Shown here: piece by piece, positions 20,964 to 31,060 of the stretch | Layout: each line of letters begins with the position of its first letter | Numbering within the stretch: position 1 is the stretch's first letter | Assembly: GCA_963575745.1 (NCBI GenBank) | Contig: CAUYUJ010002747.1 | Span: forward strand, 503,501 to 567,500 | Reading direction: 5' to 3' | Origin: Prorocentrum cordatum | Lineage: Eukaryota; Sar; Dinophyceae; Prorocentrales; Prorocentraceae | Length of the DNA: 64,000 bases | Made by a program: the position numbers and the translations under genes | The notes under the pieces: model-generated | What the model saw: the letters and a program-made list of their open reading frames with translations, nothing else | What the model was told of the DNA's origin: nothing | Databases searched by the model: none

Positions 20964-22233
20964 TTGTGCATGCTTGGTCGATCTAACATGCCGTTTGCCC
21001 GTTGGGCCGGCGAAGTCGTGATCGTCGTGTTGATGGCCATTACGATCATCAGGAAGCGCCGTCGACGCCTTGCCGCCCTGCCACTTGTTATGTCGGATGT
21101 CATTTCTATCGGCAGTGGTAAGCCAGAGACGCCGCCAAAGGTTACGCAGGACGCGTTAGATCGGTCCCGCATGCTGGGCATCAGCCTCGATTTTGTAATC
21201 GATGTCTTCCCTGACGAAGCTCGAGAGATGAAGGGACGCCTCCTCAGACACTCGCTGACAAAGCCAAACAGAACAACACGTGATGAGTCTTTCTTGAACA
21301 AGGTCTTAGAGGCGGACGAGGGGGGCGGCGATGTATATAACCTCAATTTCAGTGAGCTTGCAGAGATTGTCGCGCATGGCGAAATGGCCTATGGTAAAGG
21401 GATTCCATGCCCACGAGATGGAAAACTTGATTGCAGTATCGTCGACGCAGTCCACAGCAGGGGGGCAAGCAGTAGGGCAACAGTATTCTTATCTTGGGTT
21501 TGGGGGTACAAGTTGAGTCTGGTGTTGAGTGCTCTGCGCAAGTACCGTTCGAGGCAGACGAATCCGGAGGAGTGTTTCATATGGTGGTGCTTTTTCCAAA
21601 ACAATCAGTTTCGCATTCTTGGAGATAATCAGCCTCAAGACTTCTTCACCCTGAAGGCAATCTTTGGAACGCAGCTGCGGAACGTCGGAAAGATGGTCGC
21701 TATGATGGATCGGGTGACGGATTCTAAGTTTTCTTCGAGATTGTGGTGCCTCTTCGAGGTCTACACGGTCTCCGCAGAAGCGATACCGTTCGAGGTAGTC
21801 TTGCCAGAAGAGGCGTCCGTGGAGATCGATTTTTTGCTCAAGGGGGGGTTGGGCCAGCTGAAGTCCGCAATCAAGGTCGAAGCACGAAAGGCCAGCTCAT
21901 CCTTCATCGACGATGAGAATCACATCTTAGATGCTCGCTTTGGGAACCTCCCTTGGGTCCACCTAACGGATCTGTTCGATTACTCTTCGATTGATGTTCG
22001 ATTCTGGCTCGACTATAGCTCGTCTCCAGTCCACGGACGTTCGACGCAGCATCGACGCACGGAGAGAGCGAGTTCGCTCCAGGAAGGTCCCCAGAACGAG
22101 CATCTAAAACATCAAGAGCATGATCGAAAGCTTACCCGGCGACTACAACACACTGGACATGGCTGTGCGCAACGAGTTGCGGCGGGTTGTCGAGGCTGAG
22201 ATAGCGCTGGCCCTCAGTGACTCCCCTCCGTGA
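20964..22233 (+). pseudogene. TIR-like membrane-associated protein, broken near the 3' end
   Basis: The main frame runs 20,964-22,199. Near its N terminus it has a hydrophobic segment (VVIVVLMAITII, about residues 18-29) followed by RKRRRR, suggesting a signal anchor. Residues about 172-350 read like the TIR-like fold widespread in protists: ATVFLSWVWGYK, then FIWWCFFQNNQF, then VAMMDRVTDSKFSSRLWCLF-EVYT. The downstream DYSSIDVRFWLDY also fits the family. After about 22,016 sensible protein continues only in the +1 frame (RLQSTDVRRSIDARRERV). It then meets TAA at 22,105-22,107 and resumes as IKSMIESLPGDYNTLD to TGA at 22,231. One extra base plus one nonsense codon explains this. The gap is too short for an intron. 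Recent decay or sequencing errors are the alternatives. Confidence 0.6.
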
Positions 22234-22650
22234 CTCTTGAGATGAGGGCAGGTGTGTTTATCGTTGCGTCCACTCTGCCCACACACTATCTCAGGCGACG
22301 AGGGGTACACGCACAGCGCAGTCACAGGGGGTCGTGTGGGGACCGCTCCTCACCCATCCCTTCTTCCTCCTCTTGCCCCTCCTCCCTCCCCCTCTCCTCC
22401 TCCGTCCTTCTCCCTCGTTCCTCCTCTCCTCCTCCCTCCCCCCCCCCCCCCTCCCCTGGGGGCCATGGGGCCAGGAGGCTGCCTGACAGCACCGGAGCCC
22501 GTGCGCCGACCTTGGCCGAGCCAGCCCGGGATCCTCGGTGGCCAAGCCAGGAGGATACATCGCTTTGGGCCCAGAGGCTGGGCATGGCAAGGGCTGGTGC
22601 GTATGCAAGGGCGCCCTCGAGGGCGCGAAGCTGTTCGCGCTTTGGCTCCG
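22234..22650 (+). repeat. pyrimidine-rich tract with C-run
   Basis: CTCCTCC-type sequence at 22,365-22,465 ends in a C homopolymer (about 22,440-22,452). A GC-rich stretch with no gene signal follows. Confidence 0.6.
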
Positions 22651-23937
22651 ATTCCTCCTCGTCCTCCTTTTCCACCCTGGGGGGCGGCGCGAGAGCGCGA
22701 AGTTATTCACGAAGCGCGAAGTTAGGCACTCTTGCATATGTTGCGGGCAAGGTTCGTATCCATATCCAGAGCGTCTTGGACTTTCTTGGAAGGGGCGGCA
22801 CAAGGCCGACGCGCACCAGATATGGACAAGGATCGGGTCTCTAGGGGCTGGATGTTTGTCCATATTCAGTGCGCCTCGGGTTTTCGGGAAGGGAGCCTCG
22901 AATGCAAACGTGTGTCAACGGCCGGAGCAACGCCTAGAAAGCGGTAACGTGTGTGTGTGTGTGTGTGTGCTCTGTGTGTGTGTGTGTGTGTGTCACCTCG
23001 GCTGTTTTGCGACCACCTTGGGCGGCTGTGAGGGTTCTCCAGCGGGGTAGGAGGATGCGGGAACTTGCAAGGATGATGAAGGGGAGGGAAAGCAGGGGCA
23101 GGAGGAAGATAAGGAGGATGGTTGTGCAGGATGCGGGGGATGAGGATCATGATGATGAGGTGGTGGAGGGGGAGGAGGAGTAGGAGGAAGTGGCCCCTAA
23201 CATGTTTTGTTGTCGGTCAGGAGTTCTCCAGAAGTCCAGAAGATTGTGAACGGTTACCTCTCTAAGCTGAATGCTGTCCGTGGTGCGACGTTTGGAGCAG
23301 CGCGCATAAACCCTTTCACACGTGCAATCTCAGCCATCTTGGGATCACCTTGCATATCTGTGAGGCCGTCACCAGCGGTGGACTATAATGATGCAATCTC
23401 CGATTATGATGAGCAGGCGGAGGATGAGGAGGAGGAGGAGAGAAGGAGGAGAAGAAGGATGATCATGACGAAGAGGAGGAAGAGACGCACGTCTGTGTGG
23501 CGACGATCGGATCAGTACCAACATTTCTTCACATAGGACACATTCGCCTTCCTGGAGATACCTTAAGTTTATGTAAGATCGTATGGCGCCTAGAAGTAGG
23601 AAGATGAGGAACATGATGAGGACGAGGAGGAGGACGACCGTCACATATAACACCGTTTGCCCCAATCTCTTGAGGAGCTCTCACGGGGATTATCCGTGAG
23701 GGTTTCGCCCCCTGCCGCCGGCCCCTTCTCTCGGATAATGGGTAACGCAAGAGCGAAATCATGAGGCTTTGGCGCCGCCGTGAAGCAGCGTGGGGACTTC
23801 ACGCGAAGACAATGAGTAATCGGCAAGATAAATTGAGATGATGATGATATTGTTGAATTCTGTGTTGCATTTCGAGCTTGCCCGCGCATGCTGTGCAAAA
23901 AGCTTTTCTACGAAGTATTGTAATATTGCAAATCTCA
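22651..23937. repeat. (GT)n and GGA/GAT low-complexity sequence; no gene
   Basis: A GT microsatellite lies at 22,949-22,992. Before it, CATATCCAGAGCGTCTTGGA and CATATTCAGTGCGCCTCGGG begin two ~45-base related units (22,760 and 22,861). GGAGGA and GATGAGGA tracts lie at 23,040-23,190, 23,400-23,490 and 23,600-23,640. No protein is recognised. Confidence 0.6.
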
Positions 23938-24745
23938 TGAGGGGTGCTACCGAATTTCAAGAAATGTGGCAAATCCCATGTGTTGTTCGACCCTCACCCC
24001 GCCGATCCGCATGAGGACTGCCACCGAATTTCAGAAATGTAGCAATTTCCTATGTTTTTGGACCCTGACCCCGCCGATCTGCGTGAGGGGGGCCGCCGAA
24101 TTTTAGACATGTGGCAAATCCCTTATGTTGTTGGACCCTGCCCCCGCCGATCTGGTGAGAGGTGCCACCGAATTTTTTAACATGTGGCAAAGTCCATTTG
24201 TTTTTCAACCCTGACCCCGCCAATCTGCGTGAGGGGTGTCGCCGAATTTCAAAAATGTGGCAGATCCCATGCGTCTTCCGACCCTGACACCGCCGATCTG
24301 TGAGGGGTGCTACCGAATTTGAAAAATGTTGCTAATCCCAGAGGTTTTCCGAACCTGACCCTGCCGATCTGCGGGAGGGGTGCTACCGCATTGAGGAGTT
24401 TTCCCAATCCCATAGCTTTTTCGACCCTGATCCCACCGATCTACGTGAGGGGTGCCACCAGATTTCAGAAATTCTGCAAATCCTAAATGTTTTTGGACCC
24501 TGACCCCGCCGATCTGCGTGAGAGGCGCCGCGGAATTTCAGAAGTATCGCAAATCCCATGTGTTTTTAGAGCCTGACCCTGCTTATCTGCGTGAGAGGTA
24601 CTCCCGAATTTTGGAAATCTGGCGAATTCCATTTGTTTTTGGACCCTGACCCCGCCGATCTGTGTGAGGGGTGCCACCGGATTTCAGACATGTGGCAAAT
24701 CCCATAGGTTTTTGGACCCTGACCCCGCCGATCTGCGTGAGAGGT
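23938..24745 (+). repeat. 11-copy tandem array, ~73-base unit (family G)
   Basis: Units start with GTGAGGGGTGCCACCGAATT-like sequence, carry ATGTGGCAAATCCCATGTGT, and end with GACCCTGACCCCGCCGATCT. Starts are near 23,938, 24,011, 24,083, 24,155, 24,229, 24,300, 24,374, 24,445, 24,518, 24,591 and 24,664. Spacing is 71-74 bases, and units differ from each other at perhaps 10-25% of positions. This is satellite-like, not coding. Confidence 0.9.
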
Positions 24746-24814
24746 GTCAATTTCGACCCCCCCAGAAATTGTGAGACCCCTCCCGGGAAGTGCTAACCAG
24801 GGTGGTTTTCGGCT

Positions 24815-24960
24815 CCCCCCCCCGCGCGGGCTACCACAAGGAACAGTAAGCAACAATAAGCAGAACTGTAACAGTGGAAGCTTGAAGCTGGAACTGGTGC
24901 AGGGAACAGCAAACCCTGAACCTACGGCTTGGTGGCCCCACAAGGGGGCCGGCGGATTTA
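24815..24960 (+). repeat. left border repeat of the 42-base array
   Basis: It runs from GGCTCCCCCCCCCGCGC to CCACAAGGGGGCCGGCGG. It contains AGCAGAACTGTAACAGTGG and GCAGGGAACAGCAAACCCT. A homologous ~150-base segment in the same orientation lies at 27,003-27,155, on the other side of the array. Confidence 0.7.
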
Positions 24961-24984
24961 CAAGGGACGATGGCTTCGGGTACA

Positions 24985-26945
24985 CGAGCATTATGTAATT
25001 TACATGGGTGTATCGCCTCGAGGGTTTCGGGCCCACTGCTCTGGAGAGGCGGTGGCGCTTTTGGACAATTCGTGGCCGCGGGGCGCCAGCGTGGCGTAAT
25101 TTACGAGGGTTCGTTACCTCGGGGACGCAACTATTGAACAAGGTTTCGTGGCCTCGGGGAAGCAACTATTTCCCTACCTAGGCTCTGCCTAGAAGGGTTC
25201 TTACTCTGTAGCTTAAAGGGGCCGGGCAGTGCAAATCGCCCCGGGCGGTTCCCCCAGTCCCCTGGGAGCCAAGCAAAAGCAACAGCAAAGGTAAAAGCAA
25301 ACGCGCGGTTCCCCCAGTTGCGCTCCCTGGGTGCCAAGCAAAAGCAAAAGCAAAGGCAAAAGTGAAGGCAAAAGCGAAGGCAAAGCAAAAGCATAGCATA
25401 GCATAGCATAGCATAGCATAGCATAGCATAGAATAGCATAGCATAGCATAGCATAGCATAGCATAGTGCAGCACAGCATCCACTATTGCTGCTGCTACAA
25501 CCACGACGATGAGGAGAAGGAGGAGGACGGCGTTTACCGCTCCTACTAATTTTGCTTTTCTAGAGGCTCCAACTCCTAGGTAGGGTCGCACTGGGATAAT
25601 TTGTGTTTTATGTGGGTTTGTGGCCTCGGGGACGCGAACATTGCGTAATTTACACAAGTTTGTAGCCTCGGGGACGCGAGTATTGTTACGACGGTGTATG
25701 GCTTCGAGACGCGAGTATTGTGTGATTCGCGAGAGTGTATGGCCTTGGTGACGCGTACAGTGCGTACTTTACGAAGGTTGATGGTTTCGGGGACGCGACT
25801 ATTGCGTAGTTAACGAGGACGTATGGCGTTGGAGACGCACATATGTAATTTACGAGGGTTAGTGGCCTCGGGGACGCGCATATTACGTAATTTGCAAAAC
25901 GGATTCTTGCCTCGGGGACGCGAAGACAGCGTAATCTCCAAGGGATATGGCCTCGCAGACGCAAGTAATTTGTATTGTTCAATGGTTTCTGGCCTCGGAG
26001 ACACGAGTATAATGTAATTTGCGTGAGTTTGTGGCCTCGGGGACGCAAGCAATGTATCATTTACTATGGTTTATGGCCTTGGGCATCGTGGCTTCGGGGG
26101 ATTGGGGCCCGCCGCCAGATTTCAAGAGACGGCGCGGGTTCCAAGAAACGCCCCCCCGAAGACAGATCCCACAAAAGAAGTGATTGTTTTTCTGCGTGGA
26201 GAGGGGGTGTCGGTTTTGGACGGCCACGGGGGTGCGAATATTGCACCATGTACGAAGGTTTGATGCTTCGGGGACGCAGCTAGCGCTTAATTTACGAAGG
26301 GTTTAGGCCTCGGCGACATGAATATTTTACAATTTACGAGGATGTATGGCGTCGGGGATGCAAATATTGCACAATTTCCGAGGGTGTATGGCTTCAGGGG
26401 CGCGAGTTTTAGGTTTATGGCCTCGGTGACGCGATATCATATAATGTACGATTGTTCATGGCTTCGGATTACATAATTTACTAGGGTTTCTGGCTTCGGG
26501 GACGCGAGCATTGTGTAATTTTCGAAGGAGTGTGGCCTCGGGGACGCGACAACAAAGCAAGCTCCTATGGATTATGGCCTCGGAGACGCAACTATTTCAT
26601 AATCTACGAAGGTATACTGCTTCGGGGTCGCAAATCCAGCGTAATTTACGCAGGCTTAAGGTTTCGGAAGCGCGGATCTTGTATACTTCCCGCGGGTGTA
26701 TGGCTTCGGGGACGCGAATATTGCGTGATGTGCGAAGGTTTGTGGCCTGGCGGTCGCAAGTATTGCAGCATGTACGAGGGTTGATGGCTTTGGGGACACG
26801 AATCTTGCGTATTTTGCAACGGTTAATGGCTTCCCGGACGCGAGTTTTGCGTAACTCGCAAGGGTTTATGGCTTCGGGGACGCGAATATTGTATAATAAA
26901 AAATGGTTTATGGCCTCGGGGGCGCGAATTTCTTTACGTGTCCCA
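24985..26945 (+). repeat. tandem array, ~42-base unit (family H), with insertions
   Basis: Units of the type TAATTTACGAGGGTTTATGG followed by CCTCGGGGACGCGAATATTG recur about every 42 bases (for example 25,628, 25,670, 25,712, 25,872, 25,914). They cover 24,985-25,165 and 25,610-26,945 with about 35 degenerate copies. Insertions interrupt at 25,166-25,609 and about 26,085-26,225. Since 42 is a multiple of three, some frames stay open and show a 14-residue repeat (MASGTRILRNLRR-like). That reflects periodicity and is not evidence of a gene. Confidence 0.85.
25166..25609 (+). repeat. insertion in the 42-base array with AAAGCA and GCATA microsatellites
   Basis: AGCAAAAGCAAAGGCAAAAG-type repeats (25,267-25,390) run into a (GCATA)n microsatellite (about 25,391-25,468), then GACGATGAGGAGAAGGAGG. 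GCGGTTCCCCCAGT recurs at 25,248 and 25,306. No gene is present. Confidence 0.8.
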
Positions 26946-27002
26946 CGCCCTCCCTCAGGAGTTCAGATCACGCGACTCGGGCGTGGTAATCCAGACGCTT
27001 TT

Positions 27003-27155
27003 CGGCTCCCCCCCCGCGCTCAGTAACAAGTAACAATTAAGCGTAGGAAGCAGAAAGTGGAACAATCACAGTGGAAATTGGAAACTGGAATTGGCGCAGG
27101 GAACAGCAAACCCTCGTCCTACAGCTGGGTGGCCTCACAAGGGGGCTGGTGGATG
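27003..27155 (+). repeat. right border repeat of the 42-base array
   Basis: Same segment as at 24,815-24,960: GGCTCCCCCCCCGCGC to CACAAGGGGGCTGGTGG, including GCAGGGAACAGCAAACCCT. Both copies are direct repeats and enclose the whole array. Confidence 0.7.
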
Positions 27156-27160
27156 ACGGG

Positions 27161-27243
27161 AAGCGCCCCTGGCGTGGACCGTTTGTTGGTGGTAAAAACT
27201 AATAATCGGGTACGCGCCGCATTTTGAAACTGCGCTGGCGGAT
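27161..27243 (+). repeat. ~83-base conserved element (family J), copy 1
   Basis: It runs from AAGCGCCCCTGGCGTGGACC through GTTTGTTGGTGGTAAAAACT to TTGAAACTGCGCTGGCGGA. Copies lie at 28,631-28,713 and 30,922-31,004. Each abuts a family F array or its flank. Confidence 0.75.
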
Positions 27244-27244
27244 T

Positions 27245-28580
27245 TCGGAAAACGGCCTCCAGTGGTCTCAAGATGACCCAAAACCGTCCACAATGACCTC
27301 AAAACCGGCTTCTGAGGGATCCAGAGGCCTCCAATTTCGCTCAAGATGCCTCCAAGACGGCCCGAGTGGTCTCCAAACCGATCCAAGAGCCCTCCAAGAC
27401 GCTCCAACGGGCCTCCAAGAGGCCTCCCAAGAGAGGCCAAAGAGGCAAATATCATTGACTTGTCCATGGTTTTCGAAGGTTTTCGTGAGTTCCGCTTTTT
27501 CAGATCCCCGATGTTCCAAGACAGCTCCAGAGGTCCCTAAGACCCCCCCGGGACGGCCCAAAAGGCCCCCCGAGACGGCACCACGACGGCCCAACAGGGC
27601 CGCCACACAGCCCCAAGACGGCCCAAGAGGCTTCAAAAAAGACCCGAGAGGCTCTCAAGACGGCTCCACGAGCGAGTTTAGACGGGGTACCCGAACGGAC
27701 ATTCAGGGCTCTCGGCCTCAACAGGCTCCCGAGGGGCTCCGAGAGTCCTCCAAGGCGCCCCAACAGGCTTCCAAGAGGCCTCCCAAGAGAGGTCAAAGAA
27801 ACAAAAATCATTATTTGTTTCAATGGTTTTCGCATGTTTTTGTTATTTTCGCTTTTTCGCATCCCCAACACTCCAAGACGGCCCCAGGGGTCCCTAAGAC
27901 CGCCCCGGGACGGCCCACATGGCCCCCGAGACGGCCCCACGACGGCCCAGCAGGGCCGCCACACAGCCCCAAGACCTTCAAAAAAGACCCGAGAGGCTCT
28001 CAAGACGGCTCCACGAGCGAGTTTAGACGGGGTACCCGAACGGACATTCAGGGCTCTCGGCCTCAACAGGCTCCCGAGGGGCTCCGAGAGTCCTCCAAGG
28101 CGCCCCAACAGGCTTCCAAGAGGCCTCCCAAGAGAGGTCAAAGAAACAAAAATCATTATTTGTTTCAATGGTTTTCGCATGTTTTTGTTATTTTCGCTTT
28201 TTCGCATCCCCAACACTCCAAGACGGCCCCAGGGGTCCCTAAGACCGCCCCGGGACGGCCCCACGACGGCCCAACAGGGCCGCCATACGGCCCCAACACG
28301 GCCCAAGAGGCTTCCAAGACGACCCCAGAATCTCTCAAGACGGCTCCACGAGCGAGCTTAGACGGGGTACCCGAACGGACATTCAGGGTTCTCGGCCCCA
28401 ACAGGCTCCCGGAAGGCTCCAAGAGGCCCTTACAGCGTCCCCAAGAGGCTCCAAAAACGTTCCGAACGTCTCCTAACAAGCCCCGAAGACGCCGCCAAGA
28501 GGAGCCAACGCGGCGCGAAGAAGCTTCAAAATTTCCTCCCAAAGGTCCCCTAAGAGACCTACCATGCCATTCCGACGACC
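27245..28580 (+). repeat. family F array with ~340-base higher-order repeat
   Basis: Words such as CCAAGACGGCCC, CAAGAGGCCTCC and CTCCAAGA fill the region. A larger unit beginning CGCCACACAGCCCC repeats at 27,601 and 27,957 (356 bases) and, diverged, at 28,281 (324 bases). The first two copies are nearly identical over long runs. Each unit has one AT-rich core (ATCATTATTTGTTTCAATGG, then TTTTTGTTATTTTCGC). A 472-residue frame through it is an artefact of periodic repeats without stops. Confidence 0.85.
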
Positions 28581-28582
28581 AT

Positions 28583-28632
28583 GCAGAGGAGGAGGAGGAG
28601 GAGGAGGAGGAGGAGGAGGAGGAGGAGGAGAA
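28583..28632 (+). repeat. (GGA)n microsatellite
   Basis: A GGA run of about 48 bases between the family F array and the second family J element. Confidence 0.9.
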
Positions 28633-28713
28633 GCGCCCCTAGCGTGGACCGCTTGTTGGTGGTAAAAATTCACAATCGGGTGCGCGCCACACTTTGAAAC
28701 TGCGCTGGCGGAT
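28631..28713 (+). repeat. ~83-base conserved element (family J), copy 2
   Basis: AAGCGCCCCTAGCGTGGACC through TTGTTGGTGGTAAAAATTCA to TTGAAACTGCGCTGGCGGA. It is nearly identical to copy 1. GATGACGGGAAG follows it here and precedes copy 1, so the two copies are permuted relative to that word. Confidence 0.75.
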
Positions 28714-28877
28714 GACGGGAAGTTCCCTTGGAAGGCCCTGGCTCGAGCGATTTTGGCGCCGTTTCTCGTGTCTGCGGGGTCGCAAGCCCCCGCGCAGCAT
28801 GGTAATCAGTCGATGGCGGGACTTGTCATGTTCCGTTTCTTAGCCGAAATTCACTACGCTGGAGGGCCGACCGTTCG

Positions 28878-29981
28878 GTGGCGGCACGACCACCGTGGAG
28901 CTCCGTTTCGAAGGATGACCAGTATGACGGGAGCGAGCCAGCGCACATAATATGGAGCTATCACCGCGCCCACCGTGCTATGCTCGCCAGAGGGCGGGTG
29001 TGGCCTGAGGTCGACCTTCATGAAGGACAGGACGTTGCAGCACGCTCCAGCTATGTGGTTACCCCAGACGGCGACACAACTTACTCACCTGAAGTTCGGA
29101 TCTGGGATCGCCCCGACTACATCATCACGCCTTCCCCGCGGCTAGAGTCCACGCGGATTGCTTCACGGGGCGGTATCACAGTTGCCCAACGGTGGCAGTT
29201 GGGACAATTGGTGGGCATACGTATGCAACGCAAACCACATATCGACTTCTACGCCCTCTGTGGGTACGCCCCCGCCGACAAGCCCCAAGCACGACCTATC
29301 ACGGCGGCTGCCCTCGCAGTATGCCGGCGCGACAAGGATGAGTTGTTCGACAATGCGAAGAGAACCTTGAGTTGCATTCCCTCTCGATGTGCACCTGCAC
29401 CATATGAAGTGGGACATGCCAGTTTGCGCAGCAGGTACCGGCCACAGTGGACCGACGAGGGACGGCGCCTGCATGGCATCCTCTTCCAGTATTGCATGCG
29501 AGCTCTCAACACCCTTGGACCAGCAGCTGGACGCATCACTGCATGGAGGTACCCCGCTGGCCAGGGTGAGACAAGGATCGACCACGTCGCTACCCCGCGC
29601 AGCACGGGCTCCCAGGATTTCGCAAGGGTCATCCGCGTGACCCCTCTGGCCCTGGTCCCCTCTCGGGACCATATGATCGCCGGGGCTTCTATACATGTGG
29701 GCCGGCACTTCGCTGAGCGACCCCCCAAGACATCGACGCCGACGCGGCGCCGACATCACGCGCTGAGTTTTCTGCAGGGTTGGCAGCGCTGGTCCACGGC
29801 AGAGGCGGAGGCCCCAGGCAGCGGCGGCCCAGTGGCCACCGCCATCAGCGACGCCCTGCGCTTCCAGGACCGCGTGCACCGCGCCATCGCCTGCGTGGAA
29901 CACATGCAGCTGGTACTTGGCGCCTATGGGCCACCCCGTGGAGGAGAACGTGGCCTCGAGCATTCTGCTGCAGGTCCCTGA
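28878..29981 (+). pseudogene. endonuclease/exonuclease/phosphatase (EEP)-like ORF of a retroelement
   Basis: The middle reads like an EEP endonuclease of the kind carried by non-LTR retroelements. HIDFYALCGYAPAD is the strand before the active site. GRRLHGILFQYCMRALNTLG fits the N-NG--L--FC----L--NT pattern. ITAWRYPAGQGETRIDHVAT gives the TxW...IDH motif, and SRDHMIAG supplies the catalytic DH. A clear GDxN tetrad is missing: the expected place reads APYEVGHASL. The last 60 residues look helical. After about 29,930 sensible protein continues only in another frame. No RT is found downstream. I read it as a decayed element fragment rather than a host gene. Confidence 0.55.
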
Positions 29982-30474
29982 GCTCGAGAGCAAGGCCAAG
30001 ATGAAGCAGAGCATGGACCGCGCGGTGGAGCCCCACGGCCCCGAGGGCAAGACCGCCGCGGCGGCGGCCGCGGATGCGGGCGAGATGCGCGAGGGGCACC
30101 CGCAGGGCAAACGCCCCTACGCCCTGTTCCGAGCGGTTCTGTACCACCTACTGCTGGCACTTCGAGGGCGCGGCGCCGCCTTGGAGGAGGACGCGACCGA
30201 GAGCGACCAGCGGGAGGTCCTGATCGCGTCGAAGGCGGCGTCCGCTGCCAGCGAGAAGGCCCCTCAGACGAATTCGTTCCAGGCATCGCGCTGCTGGGTC
30301 GGAGCGACTGACCGTTGCCGCGTGCTGACCGCGCCCATCCCGCATTCCCGTGGGGCGTTGAAGTGGCAGGAGCTTGCGGGACTTATGATCGACGACGACC
30401 ATGCTCCTCGCACCACGCCGTGGGCTCAAGGAAGTGAATTAGTTGACTTGGGTGTTGGATGTATTTCAGGTGAG
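29917..30474 (+). pseudogene. frame-shifted helical continuation of the EEP reading frame
   Basis: From 29,917 the other frame reads HPVEENVASSILLQVPELE, then a KMKQSMDRAV stretch, an Ala/Gly-rich segment and KRPYALFRAVLYHLLLAL, all with helix-like composition. It overlaps the end of the preceding frame by 65 bases and seems to be its continuation after a single indel. The part after about 30,474 loses protein character. Function is unknown. Confidence 0.4.
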
Positions 30475-30921
30475 TCCACCAAATTGCATGCGCCAGTGCT
30501 CACTTCTTCAGTAAAGCCTGCTGCAGGCGCCTGGTTTAGTTTTGTGTTGTTTGTTTGTTTCCACCGCTTCTGCCTCCTCGTCCGCCCCCCTTCCTTCTTG
30601 GCCCGTTGCGTTGGTGACTTTGCGTTTGGATCGGCCCGCAGCCCTGCCCCTGTATAGCCCGGAGCGTTGCCGACTTCGCATTGCTGGCAAGGGCGGCTCC
30701 CGCTATGCTGCGCCGCGCTTCTCCTGCGCACGATGCGGTGCGCCGCTGGAAAGTTACTTTTCGCCGCCAGCCCGTGGCCAGAGGGTCGCGCGTTGATGTG
30801 CGGGCTCCCACCGGTGGGTGGTCAGCTTCGTACGTTTCGCCCGTGGAAGCGCGCGCGGGCTGACCTTGCGGTTGGCTATGTGAATGTTCGCGAGACCTCA
30901 GTGTTGGGATTGCGTATTCCA
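30475..30921. other. no recognisable gene
   Basis: GC-rich unique sequence. GCCTGCTGCAGGCGCC near 30,518 recalls the module inside the GGGTGGGTCGC array at 14.5-14.9 kb. Nothing else is recognised. Confidence 0.4.
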
Positions 30922-31060
30922 AAAGTGCCCTTGGTGTCCACCGTTTGTTGGTGGTATAAATTCATGATGGGGCGCGGGGCGCACTTTGAAACCGCGCTGG
31001 CGGGCTGTTGAAGAATAGCCGTTTCGCTCGATACATCCTCCAAACATCGGCCCAAAAGGG
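30922..31060 (+). repeat. family J element, copy 3, with family A fragment
   Basis: AAAGTGCCCTTGGTGTCCAC through TTGTTGGTGGTATAAATTCA to TTGAAACCGCGCTGGCGGG. It is followed within 15 bases by TCGCTCGATACATCCTCCAA, a truncated family A unit, and then by a family F array. Confidence 0.65.

Noticed and set aside
24815-26945. CRISPR array
   Set aside because: The 42-base units have no conserved repeat with unique spacers, variation is spread over the unit, and no cas gene exists. The host appears eukaryotic.
27224-28642. 472-codon open frame on the plus strand
   Set aside because: It runs through the CCAAGACGGCCC repeat and its 340-base duplication. The peptide is Pro/Arg/Gln repeats, and other frames are open too.
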